Positions 11,201 through 26,200 of a stretch of DNA of 64,000 nt are shown here, piece after piece (the first letter of the stretch is position 1; every line of letters starts with the position of its first letter). The position numbers and the translations under genes are program-made. Source of the stretch: Cheiracanthium punctorium (lineage: Eukaryota > Arthropoda > Arachnida > Araneae > Cheiracanthiidae); assembly GCA_038373885.1 (NCBI GenBank), contig JAWZYV010002577.1, positions 62,001 to 126,000 of the forward strand, given 5' to 3'. The notes beneath the pieces are model-generated. The model searched no databases. It worked only from the letters and a program-made list of their open reading frames with translations, and was not told where the DNA came from.

Positions 11201-14200
11201 ATCTCTTAGAGCAATACTGAGTCCAGCTGCCTGTATTGTTGAGGCAATGATATGTGTATTGCTGCATGGGGTGTGGTCTTTGTTCTGTCTAATAAACAGC
11301 TTCAAACTGAGGATCATCTAACATTCTTCGTTTATTGGCTTCCAAATTTTTGCTTTAATAGCATTAATACCAGCCTGGGATGGGCCTGGAGTTGCTTCAC
11401 CATTTGACGTTGATGGTGTAGACAGTCGTTGATGATAGTATTGGCTGAATTCGGTCTCGTTACTGTCAACATGCTCTGCATCACCTTCATTGTTGTCAAT
11501 TTAACCTTCTGATAAACTTATTTCTGCATCAGTATTAAAATCCAAGGATAAAATTGATTCTTTGGCTCATTTTTCTCTTTTCACTTATTCACTTTTGCTT
11601 CTATGCCTCCTGCTTTTTAAAAACCTTGTTCGTTCAATTTCTAAGAACCACGACTAGTTGACTACAGAGTAAAAACAATATTATAATGTTTACATTTGCG
11701 TGTATAAGCAGTCACAGTTAGCAAATTTAGATTCTTGAAAAATCTAAGCTTATTGACTGTAACTGCTTATGTGTAAAACTAAACACATTAGGCTATCAAA
11801 TATTTTTATTTTGTATTTAATGAATTATTTACTCTTTTCTGTCATTTAAAATGTATGAATACATAATAACACAAATATAATGTTTTAAAAAATATTTTTA
11901 CTAAATGTGTATATTCAGTAAAAATGTAATCAACTAAAAATTTCAATGTTCTTGAAAGGTCTTAAAATTAATATAATTGTTCAAAATTTTCAGTACAAGC
12001 TTAAGTTGTCTTTTCTCACAACTTAAGCTGGTATGTGATTTAATTTCTAAAAAAAATTTTTTTTTTTGAAACACACACTCTAATGAACTCAAATAGAATT
12101 GCAATTAGCTTTTAAATTTATTCAATTTATTATGAAAATATTAATTACTTTCACACACATACACATATATATTAGGTTGTAACGAAAGTTTCCCGCCACC
12201 GCAAACATCGTCAGCACACAGTTCTCGTTGGCATATTTGCTCATATTTTGTCAAACGATTTTTACCATTTGAAAGAAAGAGGCTTACTTTATAACACTGT
12301 GTTGTGAAATCTGTAAAAAATATAGTTATCATTAAGTATAAGGTGTCTCAAATGGAACTATCACTCTAGAGGATTAGAACCATCATTTACTTCCAGTTGT
12401 GTTGCAAAAAGTCAGCTACATAATATCAACGAATTATGAGTACAGCTTTAAGTACTATTGTTGTATCATGTGACACTGTGCAGGTTTGGTACCGAAAGTT
12501 CAAAAACAGTTATCTAAGGAGTAAGAAGTTAGTTTTTCAGGCAGATATGGCAGAAAACTTTCGTTACAACCTGATACTTTATTTTTCTGTGTCTGCATTT
12601 AGAACAACTCTAAAATAAGTACATACCCTCCACCTCCAGTTATATAATCATATCCAGCACCATAGGAAACACCATAGCCATATCTTTCACCAAGAACTAC
12701 AGTATTAGAAGCATTATAACAGGTGAGTAGTTTTTTAAGTCTTTCAATGCTAAATTAAGTAGTAAACATTTAGTTTAAATATGTATCATAAAACACAATA
12801 AAAACATATTAATTTGTTAAAATTATTGAACTGTCTGCATTTGTTCATTTTAAATTACCAGCATAATTTTTGTTTCTTATCACCTATAAAATAGATATGA
12901 TCAGCAATTTTGCTGGGATTGCTTAAGAAAGAAAATAATTTGAATGTTTTGGAAAGAGTGAATTTAACATTATAAAAAGTATTAAAACTAAAACAAACCA
13001 GTTTGGGGAATGGCAAATTGAACTGGAACTAATAACTTAAAAAAAAAAAAAAAAGTTCGAGTAGTCTTTTCAGTTGAAACTTAAAACTACCACAAAACAT
13101 TAACTCAGGATCATAGTTTAGATAGTTGTAAAGTGCTCGTTGAACACAAGAATATAAGAGATATTTATTAACATGGTATATTGTGCTTTAATCCATACTA
13201 TTGTAACCAACAAAACAATTCTTTTAACAATTTATCCAAATTCTCCATGGTTCAGCAGAAAATAAGTTATTTATTTTAATTTAATCTCATGAAAAATGTC
13301 AAACTGTGTAATCTCGAGGAGCTACTTAAATCACACATTGAAATACTCACATTAGAGCATTCATTAAAACATAAACTTGTGGTAAATATCTATGTTTGAG
13401 GGAAGAAACAAAAACAAAAAAGTAAAGCATTGAGAAAAAATGTCAGTGATTTTTGGCCCTGTTATAGGGTTGACTGTCAGTTCTCCATGAACCCGACTTT
13501 ATAGTCCCAGAAAAATAAGATTCATAATTGGGAAGTCTCCTGACAATCTTCCATTTCTGTTCACCTTATCGAGATATAGAGGTCTGGAAGAGGAATGGAC
13601 CCTTAAACCGGAACAGACTCCTGCAGATTTTTTGAAAAGTGCCCCATGACACCAAGAGACAAACTTAACATATATAATTGAGAAAGAATGAAAAAAATGT
13701 ATTGTTGCCATCAGTTTTTTTTTGGTGATATGCAAATGTTTCTTAAGAGGGTGTTTAAAGTATTTGTTTAATTAATTCTTTCTTAAACTTTTAACATAAG
13801 TTTCTATGTTCATTTACATTTTCCAAAATTGTGGATGACTGAATATTCTGAAAACAGAAAATTTTGAATCATATTGATTTAACTGCATCACTTTTAATTA
13901 TCGTATGGGACTTTCTTTTTCTATCTTTTCAATATAAATAATAAACTTTTTTTTAGCTATTTAAATTGTTATACTGCATAATCATTCAACTTTTCCATTT
14001 AATGGCACCATATCAATCACTCAGGCACATAAAAAAAGTTTTGAGAAGCAGAGGATAAAAATAACGAAAAGGCTAAATTATTGATTTTTATAACTTTGCA
14101 AAATGTTAAACAGACCCTGCAATTGATGCTTTCCTTTTTTTTCTCAAAAAATACTCTTCTTTATTACACAACTTGCAATTCCTCCCTCCCCCCTTTCTAT

Positions 14201-17200
14201 TACAGCATATCACATTTCACTACTGCTGAAGGCCTAAACTGTATAGTTTGATTGGCAACAGGAGTAATCATTTATTTTTATATCAATTTTAAATAATTTA
14301 GAATAATTTATCCAGCATCATTTCATGGAAGTTACACAATATTCTCACAGCATTAAAAAAAAAAAAAAAAAATAGAATAAAATATTTTATCAGGAAATTT
14401 AGATGCAGTCAATTTTTACCTACTAAATATAATATGGAAAAAAAAAAAAAAAAAAAAGAAATATTAACTAATTGAGAACAGCAGCATATACTTCAGTCAA
14501 GATGAAGCTATAATAAGTTTCGTTTATAAAAATATTACAATATATACAGGGTGCTCATAAAAAAAACTTTATAAAGACCTCTAGCTGCTGCTTTGTTCCA
14601 CAAATGAGATGAGATTTCAGATATAGTTATGCAGAGGTATGTGCTCAACCAATAGAGTTCTTATAGTTATGGTTATAGGGAAAAAAATTTCAGAATTCTC
14701 CAATGGCAACACTCACTTTTTTTTCTGTGAAAATTGCACACTGAAAAACCATAAATGGGGTTGAAGGATACACAAGACAAAAATTTGCAGGCTAAACATT
14801 GGTAAAGAGCATTGTAAAGAACCAAAGTCAACACAGATGTATTGACACAATTCACATGAATTCACTGGAATAGACAGTAGAAAGTTAAACCAACCGTAGG
14901 GCACATGGAAACTTTTAATTCTAATAAAAACAATTTCCCTCTCCTCTTTTGGGCTGTTATTGGTTTGTTACACTGCTCAAGGAAGTTGTTTTTTATGACC
15001 ACCCTGTGCATATATATAAATATGTACAAATATTAGTCACCTAATAATGGTGTCATCATCAACAATAGCAAGCCATTGAAGAGGAATGTCATTTTCAACA
15101 TAGTACTTAAAAATTGTCAAAGTTTTTTCACAATGTCCATGATCAACATTTTCAATGTTAACTTTAATTGTAGGAATTGAATTGTCATCAGAATCACTGA
15201 ATATTTCGAGGTTACTGAGTTTCAATCCCCATGTATTCTTTACAACTGGAACTATAATAAATGACTAAAATACTACAAAATGTTTAAGCATGTAATAAAT
15301 ATTTGTAAGTATTGGAAATATTTATAATAAAACTGTTATTTGCTAAGCAAAGTGAATTTAATTATAAGAATAAAATAACAGTGCATATATAAGATCTTTT
15401 AAAAGTTCTCTTACACAAATAAGTGAAAGAATAAAAATTGATGTATCAATCAAAATAAATTAAACTGTAATTTAAAATGAACTTACATAAATAAGATTGT
15501 CCTGCAGTATTGAATATTTACGTTGGAAATATTTAGAAACAAGGCTATATACTTCAATTTCCCCTGCTTATTTAATGCTGAATATCCCTCAATACAATGG
15601 AATTCTTTTTAAAAATATAACAATTTACAACAGCATTTTGTTCTATAAACTGATTAGTTCAATGTTCTTAATTGAGTGCGAAATAATGTTACTATAAACT
15701 CCATGCAAGATCCAAATGTTATGATAGTAAAAAGATAAATAAATAAAAAATCAATGAAATTCTTTGTCAAACAACCATATGCAATTATATCATCGGATAT
15801 TTGCTTAAGCACATATGAACTATTTACAATTTAAGCATTTTATGCTAAATTTTTTGCTTTTTAAACAAATAATATATTTAAAGGATGAAAACAAATACTA
15901 TTTTGTATTATATGTGCATTTTATGGATTGAAATTTAATATAATTGATTACACATACATTTTTATATCAATTTTAAGTGATTTACTAATAATTTATCCAG
16001 AATCATATTATGGAAGTTACATAATATTCTCACAGCATTTAAACAATCTAGAATAAAATATTTTATCAGGAAATTTAGATGCAGTCAACCACATACTAAA
16101 TACAATATGATACGCAAAGAAAAGAAATATTAACTAACACAAAACTTCAGCACATACTTCTGTCATGATGAAACTTATGACATGTTTTTACTGCAACATG
16201 TAATTTATCAGAAGACTCAGGCACACCCTGTAATTTTTTAAAATCTTCAATTATCAAAATTATTGTATGTTTTCTCATACTATTTAAATAAAAATCAACT
16301 TTTCATTAAGTATTATGAATATAAAGCTACAAATAATTTATAAAAAACTCAATACATCCCCAGCCTCTAGGAAATATATATGTTATTGATATTTTTCTTT
16401 TTCAATAAATTGTGCCAAAAAAAAAAAGCACTATTACATCCTTATGCTTTTTATTTGAAATGAGACACCATAAAAAGCAAAAAATGATGGGGAAAAAAAA
16501 TCTACTGAAATGAACTTCAGTATGCTTTTTTGACAACAAACAAAAAACTTCATAAACTTTACTTATAGAACTGAATATTCAAGTTAACTACAGTCTATTA
16601 CTCACAGATAAAAAAATGTTAGCTCTTAGCATTTTTACAATTTATCAGTATATTTAATTTTAATTTGTTCAAATATTTAAGTATCTTTTTCTTTTCCCCC
16701 CCTTTTTTTGGGGGGGGGGATCATTTTCAAAGATTAAATTTGCTGAAAAAAAAATAAAATAAATAAAAATAAAAATTTGTACTTTTAAAGTCTGAGAAGT
16801 GATTTTAACTTAAACAAAGAATAAAATGATTCAGTTTGTTTAGAATATATTCCTATCTAATTAAAATTTGAAAATAATAATCTTAAAATTTATCTTATCT
16901 ATAATTTCTTAGAAAGAATTTTAAGCACAACTGCTATTAAAAATTAAAATTTACTTATAAAACTAAACTTGTCTACTTATAAAACTAAAAATTTATGGTA
17001 TACACTAATTTACACTACTAAAAGGAGCCAAATTCCTATTATTTCTATGATAGTGTATTTATATTATTTATTCCATTATATTTTTTAAGTTAATCAATAT
17101 GAAACCAGCTTTTGTTCTGACTACTCGATTTCTACACCAAAATTGATTTAAAAATTTTCATAAAAAAGTGACAAACGTCTGTAAATTAAGGAAATTTAAG

Positions 17201-20200
17201 GATTATTAAAAAAAGAACTGGAATCTAGCATGGAAAACTATGACCATTGTGTTAGTAAAAACTTAAATACTAAATATTATACGCAGGGTGTCCCAAAAAA
17301 CAGGTAACATCCTTAATTATTTATTGTTAGAGATAAGTGGGCTATGTAAATAGAAAAAATGTTCAAAATAAGGTAGGAAAAATGATTACACTATCAAAGA
17401 ACTCCTCTCTTTAATTTTCAAAAAGTTACACTTCTTAAATTTGTATCTGACCCCTATACAAAAAAATCCTTATTAATAAAATATACTCCCTACACTAATG
17501 AGGTGATATAAAAAATTTCAGAATTATATTTTTAAGAGTTTTAGAGACATGAAGATAAATATATGCTGACTTAAATAGCTTTTCAGTGGCTCGCAAAGGG
17601 AAAAATCAGGTTGAATGATAGCATTTCAGGTATCATACAGAAATTACAAAAGAAAAAATAAATATTTTTTTTCACTCTAGCAATAAACATTTATATTCAA
17701 AATTATGTATAGCCCCTGATCATCTTTGTTTAATGATACCTTTGAGATGTTTTACGATGAAGGTTTGAAATTTTGTACATCATCTCATTAGTGTATGAGG
17801 TTTATTTTACTGATTGGGAATATTTTTGAATGGGAGTTGTATACAAATTTACAAAGTGTAATTTTTAAAAAATAAACAAGAGGAATTTTTCTTGTCTTTT
17901 TTCCTACCTTATTTTGAACATTTTTTCCATTTGCACTGCCCACTTATTTCTAATAGATACAGAATTACAATTACAAAGTCAATCTGTATAATTGTAATAA
18001 CACAGATATGGTTTTTTTGCCTTATGTAGGTTATAGTGGCCAATTAAACCAAGATGATGATAAATATCATGAAAAAATTTGGACTCCTAAAGCATAACTG
18101 TAGTTTTAATGTCACCAACCAAACTCAATGGTCCTTATAACAAACAAGCAGCAGTTTTTCTTAATCAAAATGGGGGATTTGTGAACTAATATATAAAAAA
18201 TGATAATGATACTTCTTTTAAACTGATAAAAATAGTGCACATTAACAATCATCAAATATTTTAATTATTTAATTACACAATCAGGAAAGTGCTCCTCAAC
18301 CCATGTTGCACACTGCTCATTACTTCTTTTCAGGCACAACTGATTATCATGGGTTAGTTTTATGCCATTATTGCTGTCCCAAACAAATCTAGCAAACTAT
18401 AAAAAGAAATAAAACTTTATAAAACATTACTTAAATAAGGAAACATATTGAGTGTGTGAATACATATGCTTTTTATATTAAAATAAGCAATATTCATTCA
18501 TTCATAATGACACTTCGTAATTATATATAATATACTTTTTGATTAATATTATCAAACAGATGCCTTACTTGTGTCTAATTCAGTCTATTTCATGAACAAT
18601 AAATTACATAACATAACTTTAAAGCTTAAAACAGGTTTATTTGTCAATATGTTAGAAACTGTAAAAAAAAAATAAATAAAAATAAAAAACGGATAAAGCA
18701 CTGTTACGTTATGGAGCTTTTTCAAAAGGTTAGAAATTTTAGTCTTAAATATTTATTCAAAAATTAGAATCTAATTATGCGGATTTATGACAACAATTCG
18801 CGACTATACCATTAATGACGATGAAATAATAGCTAGTTTTGATGTTATGAACCTCTACCCTTCAATAGATATCAAAGAAATGAATCAAATTATTAACAAG
18901 CAAATTAACTCAGTTTTTAATGAAGATATAAGCCACACTTTAACTAAAGCCATTAACTTAATTTTCACTAACTCATACTTCCAATTCAATCAAAAATATT
19001 ATCTACAGAATCAAGGAGTTCCCATGGGATCCCCCATATCTGGAATAGTTGCAGACTAGAAAATGCGTATTCTTGAAGAAAATATTAAACGAAACTTTGA
19101 TAAAACTATAAAATTATGGCTGCGATATGTGAACGACATATTTATGGTACTTAACATACATAAGAACCAATAAACCATTTTACTCGAACAACTTAACGAA
19201 TTAGATCAAAACATTAAATTTACATACGAAAAAGAAAAAGATAATATCCTTAACTACCTTGATGTAACCATCATAAAAAATAATAATCTCTTACAAACCA
19301 CAGTCTTTCGAAAACCAATCAGTAATACCAACATAGTTAATTTCAAATCAAAAACCCCCTTTAACTACAAAATTGCAGCCATACGTTCTTATATAGACCG
19401 CACTTTCAATATATGCTCCAACACCAACTTAAAGAAATTTCATACATTCGAAACCAATGTCAAGAAGCAAACTACCCAAGGGAAATCTTTGAAAGAATTT
19501 TAAAAACACGTAAATGCCGTTTAAATATCATTAACGTTCAACAAAAAGAAAACTTAAAATACACTACCGCTATTCCCTTCAGCCGAGGGATAGCTAATAA
19601 AATCTCTAATGGAAGCTTAAAAAAGAAAATCAGAATACCAATTAAACCTAATAAAAATATTTTTCAATGTGTTCGGTCTGAAAAAGATAAAATTAATCCA
19701 CTAGATACAGCAGGAATATACAAAATTAATCTATCCATTAATGAACCAAATCATAAAGGCTGCTATATAGGTGTAACAAAAAGAAAAATAAACGAAAGAA
19801 AAACTGAACATATTAATCATATTAAATACAATAAACAAAACACTGCCCTAGCTTGCTTAGCAGCTAATGAAAATCTAACAATAGACTTTGAAAATATTAA
19901 GAAAATAGCTAATTACAATAATAAAATATATGCCTATATCCGTGAGAGCTTAGAAATTTCAACGACAGAGGGAAGCATCAACGATATGACGCATGCCAAT
20001 ATCGATAGCGTCTGGAGCGACGTCATGAGGCGAAAGTTCAAGAAAGAGGAGGAAGAGAGATACGGCGAGACTGGCATTGACGGTGAAATGTGCGATGACT
20101 GATGATGGCTGTGCAAGGTAGTCGAAATATATTTCATACGGCGGTAATAGGTATTTTATCATGTCAACTATAGAAGATATTGTTTATTTAAAAATGACTT

Positions 20201-23200
20201 TATGCTAATTATCTTTCTTTCTTTTAAATTAAATAATAAAACAGACCTATTTTTATTTTTTGTTTTATAACCTGTATGTTAAAATTTTACACTTGTTCAA
20301 GATGGCAATCAATTTACCATTTTCAAACATGCTGATAGTCTCCGTCATTCAAACAGATTAAGCTCTATGGGGGGCCCCATATGGACTACGCAATTATTGA
20401 GGACCCTCTACAAAAACTCTAGACTTGAAAATCAATGAAAATTTCTAAGGCCTCCAGCCTGGACTCTTCAACAAATTTCTGGCCAATGGGCAACATACAT
20501 GCTACTCTTATGTTTTTTACATACAAATGCATTATATTTTGTTAAAATTGGAAAGTGCCCACCCATTAGAAAAAATAAAATAAAATGTTAAAATACATTT
20601 AACTGAACATGCCACAGAAATACGCACAGTTCTAAATGGCTAATTCAGAATTTCAGCTGCATATTTACCTCCAATTTTTCATGAGCATATTTCATCTAAC
20701 AAGTGACTTGGCTGTAAATATTTTCCTATACATGATATTACCAATACACTGAATATCGCATTTAAAAAAAAATTATAAGTTTAACTGTAGCTGTAATATC
20801 TTTTCTCCTTTAATTTGACTTCTTGCAGAACTCGAAAATGCTCAAGGCCCATAAGTTAAAGCCTACTTAATCTAATGGATAATTTGGTCTTGTCGTCATT
20901 CCCTGTCAGAATACACCAAACTAATTTTTGCAAATTCCCTGCAATTTATTTTACTTTGAGTTAATCTTTCAACTAAACTAGGAAAAAAGCAGAATTGTAA
21001 TAACCCAGTAATTTGATTAATAAGAATTCAAACGTATTTTGATTTATAAATTCACAACTCAAGCATTTTTCTTAGAAAAACATACAACTAAACACGGCTG
21101 TCAACCTTGGAGGAACAATTTGAAAAAATATATAGTAATTTTGAGCAGAATTTTGAGGTTTTCTGGAACAGTTTCATAATGTGATTAAAAATACTATACC
21201 AGCTCATATAAACTAAAAGTTTTTTAATTAGAACTTAATCAAAATACAAATTCATACAAACTTTACAGATTTTTTACAGCAATAATTCTACAGATATTCT
21301 TTTTTAAAACTAATGTTTGTGGCAGATATTGAAACTTAAAAGTACTTGTTTAGAGAATTGAGGCAGGAAATGTGAAGCAAAACAACTTTTTCCCTACAAA
21401 CTTTGTTAAATGCGGAGCAGTTGATGCCCTGCATATTAAGGTTAATTAAATTAACACTATTATTAAAAACAATGTAATAATCTATATATATAAAAGAGAA
21501 GAGTTTGTTTATTAATTCGCTATACACGTCCAGGCATTTTGACGGATCTGGACCAAATTTGGCATGCTGACTAAATAGGACAAGAGAAAGCTAATGCCGT
21601 AAAAATGAAATTAATCGGATTAATAGTTTTTGAGTTATTTTATGTTTTGTAATGTTTTTGGCCCTTTTTCTCGCATTTTATGTTATCGCGAGCTAAATTT
21701 CTGTCCGAATACTAATTTTTTTATATCATCGGAAACTACAGAGTTTTCTTTTTCAAATACAATTTGTTACAAAATCGTAGTTACATTTGCCGATTTTGGG
21801 GAATTTTTTTAAGGAGATACTGTTTCGAAGAAAATGTACTGCTTTTAAAAATATGCTATTTTTAAACTGTCGCATCGAAAAACGTAATGGGCAAAAATTT
21901 TCCATCTTTTTACCGCTGACTGAACATGTATTTCTCCCTCTTTTAAACTTTGAACCGTGCGGAAATGTTTATTAGATTTTTTTTATATGATTTTTTTTCT
22001 GAAAGGTCACATATTAAAATGTTCTCCAGAATGCAAGTAACGGAGCGAAGGTACCTAACTTTCCCCACTCGGTTGTTCATTTTCAAGGTCGTTCTTCTGA
22101 CGTCAGGTGAGCAAAGAAGAGACAGAGGGGTGGGGAAGGGGAGTGGAGTGAAGAGAGGAGAGCGCTGAATTGGGAAATACGAATTTTTACATCTCCCCCC
22201 CGAGATAAATCATTTAATTTTTTTAAAGTAAAACTAACGAATTTTTAGATCCCCCCCCCCCCCCCCGAGCAGTGGTGGGAAAAACTACTTTTCCCACCAC
22301 AAACGTGCTAACTACAACTACAACTACTTTTTTAAAAATGTAGTTAGCTACACTACTTTTGAAATGTAGTCGCTACTTCGCTACTTTTAAGAGACAAATT
22401 TTGCTAACAGATTCAGTTTGCATTACATTCATATTTAAGGATATTTATATCTTAATTAGAGAAAACTATTGATATCTTAATTAGAAAAAAACTATTGCAC
22501 TAATAAACAACTACCAGGGGAGTGTTTGAGGAGGGCGGCGGGCCCCCTCAAGAAATGTAAAGCAATTATTAAAAAGGAGCTATTTTGAAACATTTCTTTT
22601 AACTTTAGAACAATAAAGTTTAAAATACCGAATCGTCCCCCTCCCCTCGAAATGGAAGCCTATATATATGCTACTGACAACTACTGCTAATTATTGAAGT
22701 ATTGTTGAAAACTAATTCAGTTTTAATACCTCTATCATAAAAATAAATTGGGAAAGTGAGCTCTGAAAGCATGAGAACCAAAAAAGTAAAAAAAATAAAA
22801 AAAAAATAATAATTGGATCTCTGAGCGGTAAACTCGTTAAACTCGGTCAAAACTCGTTTAACTGAGAGGTTTTTTTTTAATACGTTTCTACCTCAATTAA
22901 AAAAAAAAATTATCCACTTAATTGCATCTACAAAATAATACCTTATTTCTAATATAAATAGCATTAAAAATATATATAAATACAGCAGGGTGAAGGTGAT
23001 TACATACTTTTTTGTGCCTTTTTTTTTCTACATGAAAGCGAACAAGTTAAATATGGGTTCTTTGAAAGCTATCGCAAGCGCAAAGCAAAGCTGTACCCAG
23101 ACGGTACATTCAAACACCCCCGTCCTCGGAAGCAACATTGGCCATTCCAGGGGAGTCTCCTCCGTTGGATGATGGGGGACAGATAAAACACGGGTTTAAT

Positions 23201-26200
23201 ATTGGGTAATACCTCACATTTTTTAATTTAAGTTTTCTCAGGAAGAGACGTTCGGCTCTTTCAGCCTTGGCCTAAACAATGCTATGCTCTCCCTGATTAA
23301 CATCCAAGTGATGTTGAGAGGGCTTTCCTTTTCGGTGGCGTTATTGCATCGTTTCCAGTCCCTCAACCCTCCACCCCCCTTTGTCAAATTTTTTTAAACA
23401 AAATACCCATAAATTTTCATTTTTTAGCTTAAATATTACGCATTTTAACACAAAGTTATGTCTATAAACCCACCCCCCTCCCCCTTGAATGAAGTATTTA
23501 TACGCCACTGGTGGGACTAGTTGTATAAAGAAACGATTCAATAATTGAGGGTGTCATTGCGTCAAGAAACGGCTTGCCAAATTAATTTAGTTCCTATGTT
23601 TTGTTAAGAGCACAACGTTGTACTTGTATATTTAAATTAACGACATTTCATTTTAAAAGCTAATGATTTATTTATTTGCGAAGGGAGGACAGCTTACGCC
23701 ACTAAATGTGTCGTTTAGAGCTACGTATGTAATAATTTTGCCATACAAAATGTATATTCTGGGGGAGGGGGGCTAAGACAGCCTTACTATTTTTTGACGT
23801 ATATTGATAGTTGAATGTTTCAAGAAAGTGACATAGCAAAACGTTTTTAAAAATTAACACATATTTTAACTAATCTAAATATTTCATTAACAAATAAAGA
23901 ATATCTGCTTTTTTTTTCTTTGAGATATGAAGGATATTTGAAAAACATGTTTTGGCTCCCTCCTCTCCCCCATAAGGGCGACAAAAAAATCCTAATACTT
24001 TTTAGACGTTCTTGTTTATTACATTTTACAGCAAAATAAAAATAAAAATCTTATACTTCATTTGTTTGTCTTTGTTTTGCCAACTTGCTATATCCCCTCC
24101 CCTTCCTAAAATTTCTTTTTACATATTCTTTTTTGTTGTATTTTAAAAAAAATCATATGAATGTTCTTTTTTTAATACAAAGGATATGTTAAATATATAT
24201 GTAAAAAACATTTTGCCCCCCCCCTCCCCCAGTGCAGCATCCCTTGGGGAGGCAATATTTAAAAAATCCTTAAATTTTTCTTTAGGTTTTCCATTTTGTT
24301 ACATTTTAAAACAAAAAATCTTAATATCTGTTTTTTTTTTCCTGTAAGGTATGAAGGATATGTGAAAAACTCATTTTGACTCCATCCCCTCAAGGTAAAT
24401 TTCGAAGAATCACCCATTTTTTTTTCCGATTTTCCTGTTTTTTTTATATTTTCAAACAAAAATCCTGTGAATGTCTGTTTTTTTAATTTGAGATATGAAA
24501 TCAATATTAAAAATTTGTGAAATACCCGTTTTGCCCCCTTTGGGAAAAGGCGATTTTCAAAAAATCATTAAATTTGTATTTAGATAATCCGGTTACTTAT
24601 ATTTTAAAACAAAACTCGTATTCTTATTTGTTGCTGTTTTCTTTGAGATCGTAAAATACTACAACTATTACAAAAATAAACTTTCACTTTCATCGAGATT
24701 CGTGGGGGGGGGGGGGGAATCACGCATAAAACTAATTTTTGTAATATGCTACATACTGTTCAATTATTTTTGGTTTTATATTACATTTAACAAAGAGAAA
24801 AATATATGCACATAAGTTAAACATACCTTCGGTTCTTTGATTTAGGCCCATTTTGGTAATTGTATTCATTAAATAAAATTTAAACATAAAATTAAACATA
24901 CATAGAATATAGAAACTTAAACACTATTCACAAAATTATATATTTACAAGTCACATTAACCAAGTTAAAATGAAAATTTGAACGTAACGTAACTCCCCCC
25001 AAAAAAGACAACAATAAATGGGCGAGCAGTTCACGTTTGAGAACGAATTTAGAAAACCAAACAAAGTAGACAATTCATTATAGGTTCAGGTTCAAGGGGT
25101 ATAATTGGAGTTTTTTTTTCCTTTTCATTGCTTTCTCAGTAATTTTCTAGGCTGGTGTAAACCAGGAAGTTGTAAAACGAAGTTGTATTGCCCCCTGCAA
25201 GTCCTTCCCACAGATTTCAAGAATCCCCTCTCACACAATTCCTTTGAATTCTGTGAGAGCATAGAAATAATACATGCTCGTATGCGTGTGGTGTGTGCCC
25301 CCATAGAATCCCGGGGGGCACGGGGCACACATAGATACCCTGGGAGGGTCGGGGGAGGGATTGGGTATTCTTTCAGTTCCAGTTCTATGCTTGATGTCAT
25401 GAGAAAGAGAATTTGCACACGAGATCAATCGCCGGAAATGATGACGCAGCAAAAGTAGCTTCCAAAACGCGCTACAAACTACTAATTTTTTGTAGCGCGC
25501 TACACTACAAACTACTTTAAAAAAAAGTAGTGCGCTACACTACAAACTACTAAAAAAAGTAGCGACTACTGTAGTTTCGCTACTTGTAGCGCGCTACTCC
25601 CCAGCCCTGCCCCCGAGATAAATCATTTATTTTTTTAAAAATGAAACTAAAGAGGTACATATTCCCCCCAGGAGTCTTGAAATTCCAACCATCTGCAATT
25701 TCTTTTTACCAATGTGTGTGTGTATAGCGTGTAAAGACATTCAATAAAGTATTCGACTATGAGCCAAATTTCCTATTTCAGTTTTGTTAATGATTAATCA
25801 CTTTTCATGAAGAATCATGTTTAAATATGAAATTTACGTACGGAATTTTTCTTGCACTGGAATACTTTTTTTAGAGGGTGTATAAAGTTTCATGAAAAAT
25901 TATCGCAAAATTAGCCACTTGATTTGTCCCCAAAATACTCTTATAGAAATATGGTCGCCTTAGTGGAGATTGAGAGAGAGAGATGGGACGGCGACCGCGC
26001 TAATCTAATCGACCAACCCTCCCCTTCGCGTCGCCACTACGCGAAATTCAGGCAGACTGGTTATTATATTGATGACTGGAAATTTTTTTTTTTTTTTTAA
26101 CGTTGGTGCGTATGCATTAGTGATAAAAGACTACATATTAGAACTCAGATAGGTAGAATGGAAGAAGCCTAGCCACGTCAAATTCTCGGTAACTCGGACC

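Larger units (their letters stand above)
12750..15040. other. B3GLCT intron 9
   Basis: It contains a segmental copy of the exon 8 region at 14262-14525 and a 460-bp MITE at 14547-15006, together with long A-runs (about 13039, 14355 and 14440). The 13.4-13.75 kb part is less AT-rich, but I see no recognisable gene in it. Confidence 0.6.

Noticed and set aside
14490..14520. Alternative copy of exon 8
   Set aside because: The codons are not preserved and no acceptor with the right phase exists, so it is a relic rather than a mutually exclusive exon.
25105..25458. Overlapping frames of 73-117 codons on both strands
   Set aside because: They lie inside the right part of the hAT-like element, have simple-sequence composition and resemble no protein I know.
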